From JABDOU01 sp041567895 (GTDB lineage: Bacteria; Actinomycetota; Acidimicrobiia; Spongiisociales; SHLN01), in assembly GCA_041567895.1 (NCBI GenBank), contig JBFGAX010000048.1, positions 1 to 21,364 of the forward strand: a stretch of 21,364 nucleotides of DNA. The letters run 5' to 3'. The notes under the pieces are model-generated. The model did not search any database. It was given only the letters and a program-made list of their open reading frames with translations, and had not been told where the DNA came from. Of this stretch, positions 1 to 7,478 are shown in pieces. The translations under genes were made by a program, and so were the position numbers. Position 1 is the first letter of the stretch, and every line of letters starts with the position of its first letter.

Positions 1-43
1 AAACAAACCACAAACCCCCTTGACAAACATACGAGCCTCAATC

Positions 44-213
44 GGCGCTACCCGTCCCGTTATCTGGAAGACTCACAGCCGGCCGAATTAGGCAACAAAT
101 AGGCAACGCGACAACCAGAAAGATTCGGAAACAACCGGAACGAGAACGCCAGTCAGGAAAAGGGGAATCCCTCGGAAACCCAGTAATCATGGGCTTCCTC
201 CAGAATGCCCGTG
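44..213 (+). repeat. att-like leader repeat R1 (integrase arm region)
   Basis: This non-coding stretch opens the window and is one of five related segments. It has the hexamer GGCAAC at 91-96 and again at 102-107, one helical turn apart, then blocks shared with the copies at 12963 and 16249 (for example GCCAGTCAGGAAAAGG near 151-166). Its first 85 bases also match 4190-4275. The tRNA-Val fragment follows directly. The layout of short arm-like direct repeats followed by a tRNA core is that of the attP arm or attR end of a tyrosine-recombinase element; this role is inferred. A TTGACA motif lies at about 20-25, but no gene on the plus strand follows it. Confidence 0.7.
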
Positions 214-247
214 TTGCCTTTACACGGCAGAGGACACTGGTTCAATC
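214..247 (+). pseudogene. tRNA-Val 3'-half remnant (copy 1, decayed)
   Basis: The anticodon stem TTGCC/GGCAG closes a seven-base loop TTTACAC, giving anticodon TAC (valine). The variable loop AGGAC, the 5' T stem ACTGG and the T loop TTCAATC follow. After 247 the T stem no longer pairs and the acceptor strand is lost; the stop codon of the lipoprotein gene is at 266. No D arm or 5' acceptor strand precedes it. It is a tRNA fragment of the type copied by integration at a tRNA 3' end, and not a working tRNA. Confidence 0.7.
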
Positions 248-265
248 CGTGTCGCTCCGGGCGGG

Positions 266-1747
266 TCATGACATGGCGATCGGTCCGGTGGTTCCGATGA
301 TGTTCCATTCCCCGTTTTCCAGTTCGGCTTCGTAGGTCAGGAACACGCCACACAGTGACCCACACCAGAGTCGCATCTCTACCTCGGCGCGATCGTCGAG
401 GACGAGGACGCCTTCGACACTGATGACGGCTACGCCATCGGGTGATTCGTCGAAGAGGGCGTTGATTTGGGCGTCGGCGTCATCGATGTAATGCACGGTG
501 CCAAACTCCGAGACTGCCCCGGCGATCATCTCGAGATCGAGAGCCTGGAGCGGCTGGCCGGGGTCGCCTCCGATCACGGTGGCGATGCGAATGTCATCGA
601 AGACATCGGCTCCGCCGAAGCCGTTGTCAACGATGACAAGCCGTTTCACCGCGCCGGCGATGAGGTTCGCTCGAGCGGAGTCCTCGACGATGTCGTTGCC
701 CGGGTCCGGGGGAGTGTCCCGTTCGATGGAGGCCGATGTGACGTCCCCATTGTCGATTTCAAACGTGACGCGACCGATGACGAGCTGGGCGTCGAGGCCG
801 AAGAACTCATCGTCCTGGCGGCTGATGCGCCACAGGCGGCCTTGATCAACTGCCAACTGGACGGCGGCGTCCTGGGTCAGGCCGATAAAAGCCGCTTCCT
901 CGCGGTCGTGGTCGCCGTCGCCCGGGCCGGAACCGTCGTTGCGGACCCGGCCACCGAAGCGGTATTCGGCGACCGGGTCTCCGTCGGGGTCGAGGAGCTC
1001 GAGACCGGTGAGGGTCGTGGTGAAGGACGTCACCCGAATCAGGACGGTGAGGTAGTCGACCTCCTGGGTCATCACCCCATCGGGGACCATGCAGGCCATC
1101 TCGGTGGAGCCGATACCTCCGATGATTAACTGGTCACCATCGATCGCGTAGTCGGCGAAGTAGCTGTTGCATCCGGCGGTACCGGTCAGAGTTCCGTCAT
1201 CCCGGAACAACAGATTGATCTGTGTGCCGTCGAGTGGAGCGGTTCCCTCGCCGTACCACACCAGCTGCCAGTCCACCCCCGTGAGGGGGAGTTCGGCGGC
1301 GGGACGGAACACGACCTGGGCGGCGCCGGAGGCATCGGTCAACTCCAGGTGCTCCGCCGTGAGGACGAAGCGCGTCGCAGTCCGCATGGCCTGGATGAAC
1401 GCGTCACCCTGCCGAACGTGGTCGGGGTGGCAGGCCGAGCCGGTCTGGGCCAGGTCACCGAAGGTGATCGAGTCGGAGTTGATTGAGTAGGGGGCCTGGT
1501 AGAGGTTGCATCCGGCGGATCCGAATGCCTGTCCGTTTGAGAAGACCGCGGTGGCGATGGTGGTCGGGTTCGCTGCTACCAGGTCGGTGCCCTCCCGCAC
1601 GAAGGTCATTTCCCATCGCGACCCTTCCAGAGGGTTGCCGGTCGCGGTATCGCCTTCTCCGCAGCCGGCCACAGCGACCAGCAGCATGATCGATGAAGCC
1701 AGCAGCAGGAAGCGGTTTCGTCCTTGGCTGGTTGAGAGGTCTTTCAT
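266..1747 (-). CDS. Lipoprotein with two META (HslJ-like) domains and an I78-like inhibitor segment
   Basis: This is a 493-residue exported lipoprotein. A hydrophobic segment at residues 13-28 ends in a lipobox VAGC with Cys29 as the likely lipidated residue. Two META domains follow (about 39-150 and 153-265); both show the family's GCN-Y core (AGCNLY, AGCNSY) and a later conserved Cys (SACH, MACM). A Gly/Asp-rich linker (266-285) leads to a segment at 286-345 that starts GLTQDAA and resembles the small I78/potato-inhibitor-I type protease inhibitors. The C-terminal part (about 350-493) has a CGSLCG motif and ends GTTGPIAMS. META proteins are tied to envelope stress; the substrate here is unknown. 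AAAGGA sits 9 bases before the ATG. The gene lies 13 bp after the small membrane protein gene, so they are probably co-transcribed. The stop is only 18 bases from the decayed tRNA fragment. Confidence 0.88.
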   Translation of the reverse strand: MKDLSTSQGRNRFLLLASSIMLLVAVAGCGEGDTATGNPLEGSRWEMTFVREGTDLVAANPTTIATAVFSNGQAFGSAGCNLYQAPYSINSDSITFGDLAQTGSACHPDHVRQGDAFIQAMRTATRFVLTAEHLELTDASGAAQVVFRPAAELPLTGVDWQLVWYGEGTAPLDGTQINLLFRDDGTLTGTAGCNSYFADYAIDGDQLIIGGIGSTEMACMVPDGVMTQEVDYLTVLIRVTSFTTTLTGLELLDPDGDPVAEYRFGGRVRNDGSGPGDGDHDREEAAFIGLTQDAAVQLAVDQGRLWRISRQDDEFFGLDAQLVIGRVTFEIDNGDVTSASIERDTPPDPGNDIVEDSARANLIAGAVKRLVIVDNGFGGADVFDDIRIATVIGGDPGQPLQALDLEMIAGAVSEFGTVHYIDDADAQINALFDESPDGVAVISVEGVLVLDDRAEVEMRLWCGSLCGVFLTYEAELENGEWNIIGTTGPIAMS

Positions 1748-1760
1748 AGGGGCGGTCCTT

Positions 1761-1934
1761 TCACATGGTTCCGGAAAGCGCGTTGACCAGCCCGATCAGG
1801 AACATGAGGTATCCAGCGGCAAGCGCGGCCGCCGACACGGTGCGGATGCCGACGGCGGTGCTCTCGCCAAACGAGACGGTGCCGCCGGCGAGCAGGGCTG
1901 ATCCGAGTAACAGGAGAATGAGGCTCGATGACAT
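1761..1934 (-). CDS. Small two-helix membrane protein
   Basis: This is a 57-residue hydrophobic protein beginning MSSSLILLLLG. Residues 4-16 and about 32-52 can form two membrane helices separated by a short polar loop. The start at 1934 was chosen over a longer upstream reading because GAGAGGAG stands 6 bases before this ATG and the hydrophobic stretch begins there. It lies 13 bp upstream of the lipoprotein gene on the same strand. I do not recognise a family. A small holin-like or accessory membrane peptide would fit, but nothing shows a function. Confidence 0.62.
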   Translation of the reverse strand: MSSSLILLLLGSALLAGGTVSFGESTAVGIRTVSAAALAAGYLMFLIGLVNALSGTM

Positions 1935-2011
1935 GGTGACTCCTCTCGCGTGTTGGACGGAAGTCGTGGTACTGACGGTTCCTGTCATTGGGATGCTGGA
2001 GACCGGGATCT

Positions 2012-2340
2012 TTAATTGCGCTGTGGATCCCATTCGGCCAGGTCTTGTTCCCAGTCCGCCCGGGACTTGACGCGGCAGCCGTCGGACTCGAAAAGCGCCG
2101 ACCAGGCTTCGCAGTCACCGTTGAGGTGGAACTCGACGCTGTTCACCTCCGGGTGCAGGAACACGTTGCGGTGCAATTCGGCGTTGAACTGGACCATGCC
2201 GGTGGCGGTGCCCATGTTGTTGACGATGATGGCGTCGTTGAAGTCGACCACGAGTCCCTCCGTCCGTCAGCGTTGCGCTGGTCAGGGCGTCGGCGGTCCA
2301 AGACACAGGCCACCATTCGACGTCGACCCGCCGTTGTGAG
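2012..2340 (-). pseudogene. GerMN-domain protein remnant, frameshifted and 5' truncated
   Basis: A 79-codon open frame (2012-2251) encodes a segment starting VVDFND and continuing through NSVEFHLNG, which fits the C-terminal half of a GerMN domain (the pattern of Val-Asp-Phe strand, helix, then VxxVxFxxxG). Just upstream another frame reads ALTSATLTDGGTR, which is what normally precedes the VDF strand in this family. The two join with a one-base shift near 2254, while the 79-codon frame has a TGA at about 2269-2271. Nothing upstream restores a signal peptide. GerMN domains occur in actinobacterial lipoproteins such as LpqB and in spore germination proteins. The gap to the next gene is 77 bp. 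I judge it a broken gene; a short expressed fragment from GTG at 2251 cannot be excluded. Confidence 0.55.
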
Positions 2341-2376
2341 CGGCGAATTCGGATGCTGGGATCTAGCGTGAGACAC

Positions 2377-2433
2377 GAGCCCTCCTTGTGAGACGTGAGT
2401 TTTCGACAACCCACAGTCTCGCTTGGAGGGCTC
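2377..2433. repeat. Long imperfect inverted repeat
   Basis: Two arms pair over 14 bases plus an internal loop: GAGCCCTCC (2377-2385), TTGT, GAGAC (2390-2394), then a 21-base loop, GTCTC (2416-2420), GCTT, GGAGGGCTC (2425-2433). It lies upstream of the broken GerMN gene and 50 bp before a tRNA scar. There is no T tract on either side, so a simple terminator is unlikely; a remnant of a small inverted-repeat element is possible. Confidence 0.6.
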
Positions 2434-2483
2434 AACCCACCACACCATCCCGCCAGTGACAACGTCCCCGGTTATCACAACTA

Positions 2484-2541
2484 GGCAACAATTTGCCTTC
2501 ACACGGCAGAGGACGCTGGTTCAATCCCAGCAGCGCCCACC
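2484..2541 (+). pseudogene. tRNA-Val(CAC) 3'-half (copy 2) with collapsed leader
   Basis: The tRNA part is 2493-2541: anticodon stem TTGCC/GGCAG with loop TTCACAC (anticodon CAC), variable loop AGGAC, T arm GCTGG-TTCAATC-CCAGC, acceptor strand AGCGCCC and ACC. The T stem closes with G-C where copy 4 has A-T, a compensated change that argues for real tRNA ancestry. Only one GGCAAC (2484-2489) remains, fused almost directly to the anticodon stem; roughly 130 bp seen in the other leaders is missing. No D arm is present. Confidence 0.75.
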
Positions 2542-2544
2542 CTA

Positions 2545-2570
2545 GAGATCCCTTATGAACAAGGGATCTC
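2545..2570 (+). terminator. Perfect 10-bp hairpin just after the tRNA fragment
   Basis: GAGATCCCTT (2545-2554) pairs perfectly with AAGGGATCTC (2561-2570) around a six-base loop, three bases after the tRNA 3' end. It sits where a tRNA terminator would sit, but no T tract follows, so termination is uncertain. Confidence 0.5.
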
Positions 2571-2774
2571 CGATGATGAGCAGGCTCTCGTGGACGCCAT
2601 CGTAAATGGTGCTCAATGACAAATGGGCGACATTGTGGGTGGGCGACCAGTGGCTTGTGCCCGTTCACTGGTAGACGGCATCGGCTTGGTTCGGAGATTG
2701 GTAGTCCTGGGTTTCATCCCGCCCGCCGTTCCATTCGTCAGTACCCTGTTTGAGGCTTTCAGCCTGCGCGCTGA

Positions 2775-4022
2775 TCACCCATCGGTCAACTCAGCATCCG
2801 CGGCGTAGTCGTCCAACGATCGCTTCCCCATCTCCTCTGCCCGCCGAGCCAACAACGCCTTACGCCGCTGCAAGGCTGGCTCCACCACTGCTGTGCCCAG
2901 TTTTGGGACTAGCTCATCGATCGAGCCGTACTCCAAGGGCTCGAACACCCACTCCCGATGCTTGACCCACAGATCCTGGAACATCGCCCACGGCTCCTCC
3001 CCTTCCTCAATCACCGGCACAAACGGCACCATGTAGTCGGGTACCACTGCCTGGGCCTCCTGCGGCACCGACTTGGGCTTGGTGATATCGGCAACGATGA
3101 ACGCTGACATTCCCGCCAACGTCCTGATCGTCTCGGTGAAGTCCTTCGACTCAGGCTTCTGGAAGTCGAACACCATCGGCGCGAACCCGAGTTCGCGTAA
3201 ACGGATACGCAGCTTGTCAAGCAGTTGCTTGCGATCACCGAACCGGCCGAGAATCAACACACCCTTCTCACCGATGGTGTCGATCACGTCTCTGATCTTC
3301 TCGTTGTGGAGCAGCAAGTAGACGAACTGCGCTACCTCAAGGTTGTCCACAGACAGCAAACCCGGACTGCTAGGAGATGAAAGAATAAGCCCGCTCTGAT
3401 CAGCGGCCTCCAAATCGACATCCCACGCCGACACGCCGTACACCGTGCACTCGGACAGATTGGCGCGTCTGAACACCGTCTCTATCAGCGTCGCCCGATC
3501 GAGGGTGCAGCCCCTCAGATCTGTGTTGGTGAAGTCGGTACGAGTCAGGTTGGCACGCGAGAAATTGACTGACGTGAGCACCGCATCAGAGAACTCTGCG
3601 GCCTCGAGGTTCGCGTTAACAAACTCAGTCCCAGTCAACTCACTGCCCTTGAAGGTGGCCCTGGCCAGATTCGCGTTTTCAAGTACCGCGTCGTCGAGCA
3701 TCGCTGACGTGAGGTCTTGGTCGGGCAAGTCGGCCTCATATAGCAGCGCATCCCCGAAGTTGGTGCTATCTAGCGTCGCACCCTCGAGATTCGCCCACAG
3801 AAGCTTCGCTTCGCGGAGATCACAATCCGACAGGTTCGTGTTCGCGAGGTTCGTCACGCGCAAGTCCGCCTCATGAAGGTCATATCCGGACAAGTCCCTT
3901 CGACTCAGGTCAATGTAGGACAAATCCGGCTTAGCCCCGGTGTTTGCGCTCCGCCAATCCGCCCAACTGAGCCGACCACCCATTAGCGCGTCGAGATGCT
4001 CCTGTTTCACCATAAAGCCCAT
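2775..4022 (-). CDS. Pentapeptide-repeat protein with C-terminal TIR/Rossmann-like domain
   Basis: This is a 415-residue protein without signal peptide or membrane segments. Residues 32-205 are near-continuous A(D/N)LXX-type pentapeptides (SYIDL, SRRDL, HEADL, REAKL, LWANL, FRRANL), which fold into a right-handed quadrilateral beta-helix. A linker (206-252) leads to a single alpha/beta domain (about 253-395). It starts GVLILGRFGD and holds FDFQKPESKDFTETI and SAFIVADIT, a pattern of TIR and nucleoside-deoxyribosyltransferase-like Rossmann folds in which the last strand and Asp lie near the ligand pocket. A charged helical tail ends it. The gene stands alone, flanked by scars R2 and R3. Pentapeptide repeats are used as scaffolds or DNA mimics; the second domain could bind or cleave a nucleotide. 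This suggests a signalling or defence role, but that is inference. No strong ribosome binding site precedes the ATG; a start at Met4 is equally possible. Confidence 0.85.
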   Translation of the reverse strand: MGFMVKQEHLDALMGGRLSWADWRSANTGAKPDLSYIDLSRRDLSGYDLHEADLRVTNLANTNLSDCDLREAKLLWANLEGATLDSTNFGDALLYEADLPDQDLTSAMLDDAVLENANLARATFKGSELTGTEFVNANLEAAEFSDAVLTSVNFSRANLTRTDFTNTDLRGCTLDRATLIETVFRRANLSECTVYGVSAWDVDLEAADQSGLILSSPSSPGLLSVDNLEVAQFVYLLLHNEKIRDVIDTIGEKGVLILGRFGDRKQLLDKLRIRLRELGFAPMVFDFQKPESKDFTETIRTLAGMSAFIVADITKPKSVPQEAQAVVPDYMVPFVPVIEEGEEPWAMFQDLWVKHREWVFEPLEYGSIDELVPKLGTAVVEPALQRRKALLARRAEEMGKRSLDDYAADAELTDG

Positions 4023-4189
4023 CCACTGACATCAGCTCACCGGGGTCGGTGCAGCCGGGCCGTCAGGTCAGACCACTCAGCGGACCCTGCCGCCGACCTC
4101 AGCCTACAGAAAGCGCTCTGAGACTGTCCGCGAAGTCCATGGCCGTCGGGGCTGTAGCCGGAGCCGTGACACCGGGTCCCGGACATAGC

Positions 4190-4275
4190 CGGCAATCGGC
4201 GCCACTTGTCCCGCTCCCTGGAGGACCACAGCCGGCCCGAACTAGGTAACGGGTAGGCAGCGCGACAACGAGACA
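4190..4275 (+). repeat. att-like leader repeat R3 (no tRNA part)
   Basis: About 80 bases align with 44-130: both carry AATCGGCGC, ACAGCCGGCC, then paired hexamers and GCGCGACAAC or GCGACAAC. The hexamers here are GGTAAC (4245-4250) and GGCAGC (4256-4261), degenerate but still 11 bp apart. The repeat stops 17 bases before the stop codon of the next gene and has no tRNA fragment, so the right part was probably lost when the neighbouring module was joined. The bases between 4023 and 4189 hold no recognisable gene. Confidence 0.65.
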
Positions 4276-4292
4276 CACTCCACCGCTGCCAG

Positions 4293-6488
4293 CTAGTTGA
4301 AGGCGGCGGCCCGTTCGATCAACTGCGGCAGATCAGGCTCGTCGGGGTTCCACGGCTTCCCGGGATGAATGATTGCCACTTGGCAGGCTTCGGCTGCCTC
4401 CACCATCTCCCGGTAGGTGCCGGCGGTGAGGTCGGCGATGGATGCCTGCTTGTTGTCGTCGTAAGCGAACATTCTCGAGTTGAGAGCGGTACATTCGTCG
4501 CACGTCGTGCAGCGCTCGGTTTCGATGTAGGGCTCATCTGTCCGAGGCAGGTCCTCCTCCATCGCCGCAGGCTCGTCCTCAACCCTCGGCGACGGCTGGA
4601 GATCCTCGACCTGGCGTTCGGTCTTGATCACCGCGGTGGCGGTGCCGGTGGCGGCGAGTTCTTTCAGCTCCTGCGCCTTCTCGTCCTCCCACCGGGCCCG
4701 CTCCGACTCCAGCAGGCGGAGGGCGTGTGAGTTGTGAATTCCTCCCAGCTCCTGCAAGCTGCGCCACCGTCGTCGGCACCGACGTCCGGCCTCGATTAGC
4801 TCGCTATCGACCACCAGCCGCTGCAGTTCGTTGTCGACTGTCGCCACGAGGACGTAAGGCACCTTTCCCGGCGGAGCTTCTCCATCGAGGAACAGCCAAG
4901 CCGGCGCCATATCGTCGCTCCAGGAGCTACGGGGCACAGGCAGGAAGTGATGCGCATGACGGGCATCGCACGCCGCGAAGTCCACCAACGTGAATCTGGC
5001 CTCCTCGGTGATCCGCCGCAAGTTCTCGTCTTCATAAGACAGTTCCTCGACCGGCCAGTCGTCCTCTTCATGCGGATTGCCGTCGACCCGAAAGCGCTCG
5101 ACCCAATCGTCTCCGGCCCCTGGGTCGTAGGTGAAGAGCGGGAAGGCCCGCGACTGCATGGCGGCAGCCGAGCTGAGATAGGGCGGCAGTTCACTGCCAT
5201 GCCTCGTTGCGCCGCTGAAGACGTTGAAGAGGCTGGGACCCGGGTGTGAGAGGCCGGCAACCACTGCCTGCTCCATTCTCGCCAAGCCGGAAGTGGTGGA
5301 CTGCATCACGAACGCTTCGCCCAGACCCAAGGCCAGGTTGCCGAGCTGCCCACCAACCATTCCCCTAGACCAGCGCACGTCACCGATCGGTGAGGTGCCG
5401 AGGACGTCGTCGCTTTCCACCAACACCTTGATCGGCAGGCTGGAACCGAGGATTTCGATCAGCTGGGCGGCCTCGGTGTCGGTCAGTTCTTCCCCCCGCA
5501 GGCACACGAGGTAGGTGGGGAAACCGACCAGATCTTCAGGCGTCGGCGAGCTCTCGTCGAAGTTCTGGAAGTAGGCATCGTGCCGGTCCTCGCGGTAGCG
5601 GTTGTCGATTTCCAACCGGGCGACCGTCATGGCCTTGACCAGCTCCAGCATTTCGGGAACGCGTTTGCGGAAGGTCGCAGCCGCGTTCGCGCAGCTCTCG
5701 AACCGGAATGCGTACGGTTTCTTCTTGCCACCCGGAAAGAACCGCTGCGTGTCCAGAACCGCGAGGATGGTCTCGATGCGCCGGTGCCGGTGCGGCCCGA
5801 GTGCTCCCGTTCCCCGCCCGGTAATCAGGCGGGACCAGGCATCGAAGTCGAAATGCCGGCGATAGCTCGCCCCCACGGACTCTGCGAGCTTGTCAGCTGC
5901 CAATCCCGACCGGGATCGGGCAGTATCGGCTTTCAGGATGTTCGACAGCCGCAGCATGAGCGTGTCGATCTCTTGTCGCACCTTCTCGGCCTGTCGCTGG
6001 GAAAACGCCAGCCAGGCGTGCTCCACGAACGTCAGAGCGAGCCGCTCGTCGCAGTCGACTACTTGGCCGTCCACTGCTAGCGCGGCCCGGGCCTTGTCCA
6101 GGCTCTCTTTCAGGAGCTTGGCCTCCTCTTTGTTGCTTTCGCCGATCAAATCCTGAGCGGCCGTCCTCCACAGCTGCGACAGCGTGTCGGACTCGCCGGC
6201 CGCCACCCGGCTGCGTATCCGCTGCTCCAGGCGGAGTATGTGGCGTCGGAGGCGCTCACCGGCAGGACCGGGGGGAGCTACCTGTTTGAGGATGTCGTCG
6301 AAGAGGTCCGACAGCGTGACCGTCAGGGAGTCGTCTCCTTCCCTGAGTAACAGCGGGTAGTCGTAGCGCAGGCTCGAGAGGTCCCGGAAGGGGGCCAACA
6401 GGGCCGGTCGCATCCCCTCCAGGTCGCTCTCGGCGCTGGTTGGCCGCTCGCCGGTCAGATAGAAGCGAAGGAGCTCACGAGACTGCAT
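4293..6488 (-). CDS. Large ferredoxin-tailed protein with PFOR-like region, partner of KorAB
   Basis: This is a 731-residue cytoplasmic protein and the last gene of the redox operon. Residues 378-458 (GLGEAFVMQ, HPGPSLFNVFSG, SRAFPLFTYDP) resemble the C-terminal part of the TPP domain of pyruvate:ferredoxin oxidoreductase, but I see no TPP-binding GDG motif. A single-cluster ferredoxin-like module closes the protein: Cys660, 663 and 666 in CTTCDEC and Cys702 in EACQVAIIHPGKP. The N-terminal 300 residues are mostly helical and not recognised. The start at 6488 is preferred because GAGGAG lies 7 bases upstream; an ATG 13 codons earlier exists. It overlaps the end of korB by 14 bp, so it is translationally coupled. 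The likely role is electron transfer from, or docking of, the oxidoreductase. Only the cluster and the operon context support this. Confidence 0.82.
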   Translation of the reverse strand: MQSRELLRFYLTGERPTSAESDLEGMRPALLAPFRDLSSLRYDYPLLLREGDDSLTVTLSDLFDDILKQVAPPGPAGERLRRHILRLEQRIRSRVAAGESDTLSQLWRTAAQDLIGESNKEEAKLLKESLDKARAALAVDGQVVDCDERLALTFVEHAWLAFSQRQAEKVRQEIDTLMLRLSNILKADTARSRSGLAADKLAESVGASYRRHFDFDAWSRLITGRGTGALGPHRHRRIETILAVLDTQRFFPGGKKKPYAFRFESCANAAATFRKRVPEMLELVKAMTVARLEIDNRYREDRHDAYFQNFDESSPTPEDLVGFPTYLVCLRGEELTDTEAAQLIEILGSSLPIKVLVESDDVLGTSPIGDVRWSRGMVGGQLGNLALGLGEAFVMQSTTSGLARMEQAVVAGLSHPGPSLFNVFSGATRHGSELPPYLSSAAAMQSRAFPLFTYDPGAGDDWVERFRVDGNPHEEDDWPVEELSYEDENLRRITEEARFTLVDFAACDARHAHHFLPVPRSSWSDDMAPAWLFLDGEAPPGKVPYVLVATVDNELQRLVVDSELIEAGRRCRRRWRSLQELGGIHNSHALRLLESERARWEDEKAQELKELAATGTATAVIKTERQVEDLQPSPRVEDEPAAMEEDLPRTDEPYIETERCTTCDECTALNSRMFAYDDNKQASIADLTAGTYREMVEAAEACQVAIIHPGKPWNPDEPDLPQLIERAAAFN

Positions 6489-7461
6489 GCTCGTGCTCCT
6501 CTGCCGGCCAGATGGTGAACCGGTCAAGCTCTTCTTCGAAACTCTTTTTGATCTCGTCGGGCGTGTAGAGCCGGTCGGCCTTGCGCAAGTCCTCGTAGCG
6601 AGGCACTTGGCTGTTCCGGTAGAAGATGCCCACCGGGATGTTGTCGTTCCCGGCGGCGATTTCCCTGGCGCGCAGTAGGTCGCGGGGATCGTGCTCCTGT
6701 CGATTGGGGTAGGTGCGGCTGAGGGAGGCGGTCGGCTGAATGCCGTCGGGGTGAGTCAGCAGGACAATTCGTTCCGGATGCTGCATCCAGGGATCGAAGA
6801 AGTCGGGGAGGTATTCCGGGCACCGCTGGAGCACCTGGATGTAGGAGAAACCTCTGTGATGGAAGGCGAGCGAGACGGTCTGGTAGAGGATCTCGGGGAT
6901 CCAATCCACGACCTGGGCAACGAATGAGACGTTGGTTGCCGCGAGTGTGACGCTCAATGGATCGAGCGGCGTGAGAGGTGCACCGTAGGGGGTGGTGTTG
7001 GTCATCAGACCCGTGGGCGACGTGGGGGAGACCTGATGCTTGGTGAGGCCGTACGTGTGGTTGTCGTGCATGACCACCGTCATGTCCATGTTGTATCGAA
7101 TGGCGTGAATCCAGTGGGCGGTGCCGATGCTGCAGCAGTCGCCGTCCCCGGTGTTGACGAAAACATGCAGGTCGGGTCGCCTGATCTTGATCCCTTCGGC
7201 CACCGGGAGAGCCCGCCCGTGGAGGCCGTGAAAGCCGTAGCTGTTCATGTAATGGGGGAAGCGGCCGGAACAGCCGATACCTGAGACGAACACGACTTTC
7301 TCTCGCGGGAGCTGTTCGTCCCGGCACAATCTCTGGAAGGCGGCGAGCACGGCGTTGTCGCCACAGCCGGTACACCAGCGAGGGATCCCGCCGGCGTAAT
7401 CCTCGAGGGTGAAGTCCTCGTCCATGGACAGCAACGCGCAGTCGGTTGTGTTGAGCGCCAT
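6475..7461 (-). CDS. korB: 2-oxoacid:ferredoxin oxidoreductase, beta subunit
   Basis: This 328-residue TPP- and [4Fe-4S]-binding subunit carries out the decarboxylation step, oxidising a 2-oxoacid plus CoA to acyl-CoA, CO2 and reduced ferredoxin. Visible motifs are WCTGCGD (Cys30, Cys33), GIGCSGRFPHYM (around Cys64), the TPP motif GDGD at 105-108 ending near Asn124, and NHTYGLTKHQVSPT (134-147), all typical of KorB/PorB. The start at 7461 was chosen because GGAGG precedes it and homology begins there; the frame is open for another 63 codons upstream with no family resemblance. It lies 17 bp after korA. 2-oxoglutarate is the usual substrate of this subtype in aerobic actinobacteria; pyruvate or a branched 2-oxoacid cannot be ruled out. 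Confidence 0.93.
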   Translation of the reverse strand: MALNTTDCALLSMDEDFTLEDYAGGIPRWCTGCGDNAVLAAFQRLCRDEQLPREKVVFVSGIGCSGRFPHYMNSYGFHGLHGRALPVAEGIKIRRPDLHVFVNTGDGDCCSIGTAHWIHAIRYNMDMTVVMHDNHTYGLTKHQVSPTSPTGLMTNTTPYGAPLTPLDPLSVTLAATNVSFVAQVVDWIPEILYQTVSLAFHHRGFSYIQVLQRCPEYLPDFFDPWMQHPERIVLLTHPDGIQPTASLSRTYPNRQEHDPRDLLRAREIAAGNDNIPVGIFYRNSQVPRYEDLRKADRLYTPDEIKKSFEEELDRFTIWPAEEHEHAVS

Positions 7462-7478
7462 GTCTGTGACCTCCTTCC

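Larger units (their letters stand above)
2434..2774. other. Intergenic stretch with tRNA scar R2; otherwise featureless
   Basis: Apart from the tRNA-Val fragment at 2493-2541 and the hairpin at 2545-2570, I see no supported gene here. Short open frames exist on both strands, but they have no ribosome binding site and no family resemblance. The minus-strand frame containing LGLNQRPLPCEGK is an antisense reading of the tRNA fragment. Confidence 0.6.

Noticed and set aside
2432..2668. Minus-strand open frame with LGLNQRPLPCEGK (similar text at 13122-13385 and 16192-16491)
   Set aside because: These peptides are antisense readings of the tRNA-Val fragments and their leaders; the similarity among them comes from the repeated DNA and not from a protein family.
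5580..6080. Long plus-strand open frames opposite the ferredoxin-tailed gene and opposite korA (7977-8729) and NfnB-like gene (10043-11179)
   Set aside because: They are shadows of well-supported minus-strand genes, with histidine/arginine-rich text and no family features.
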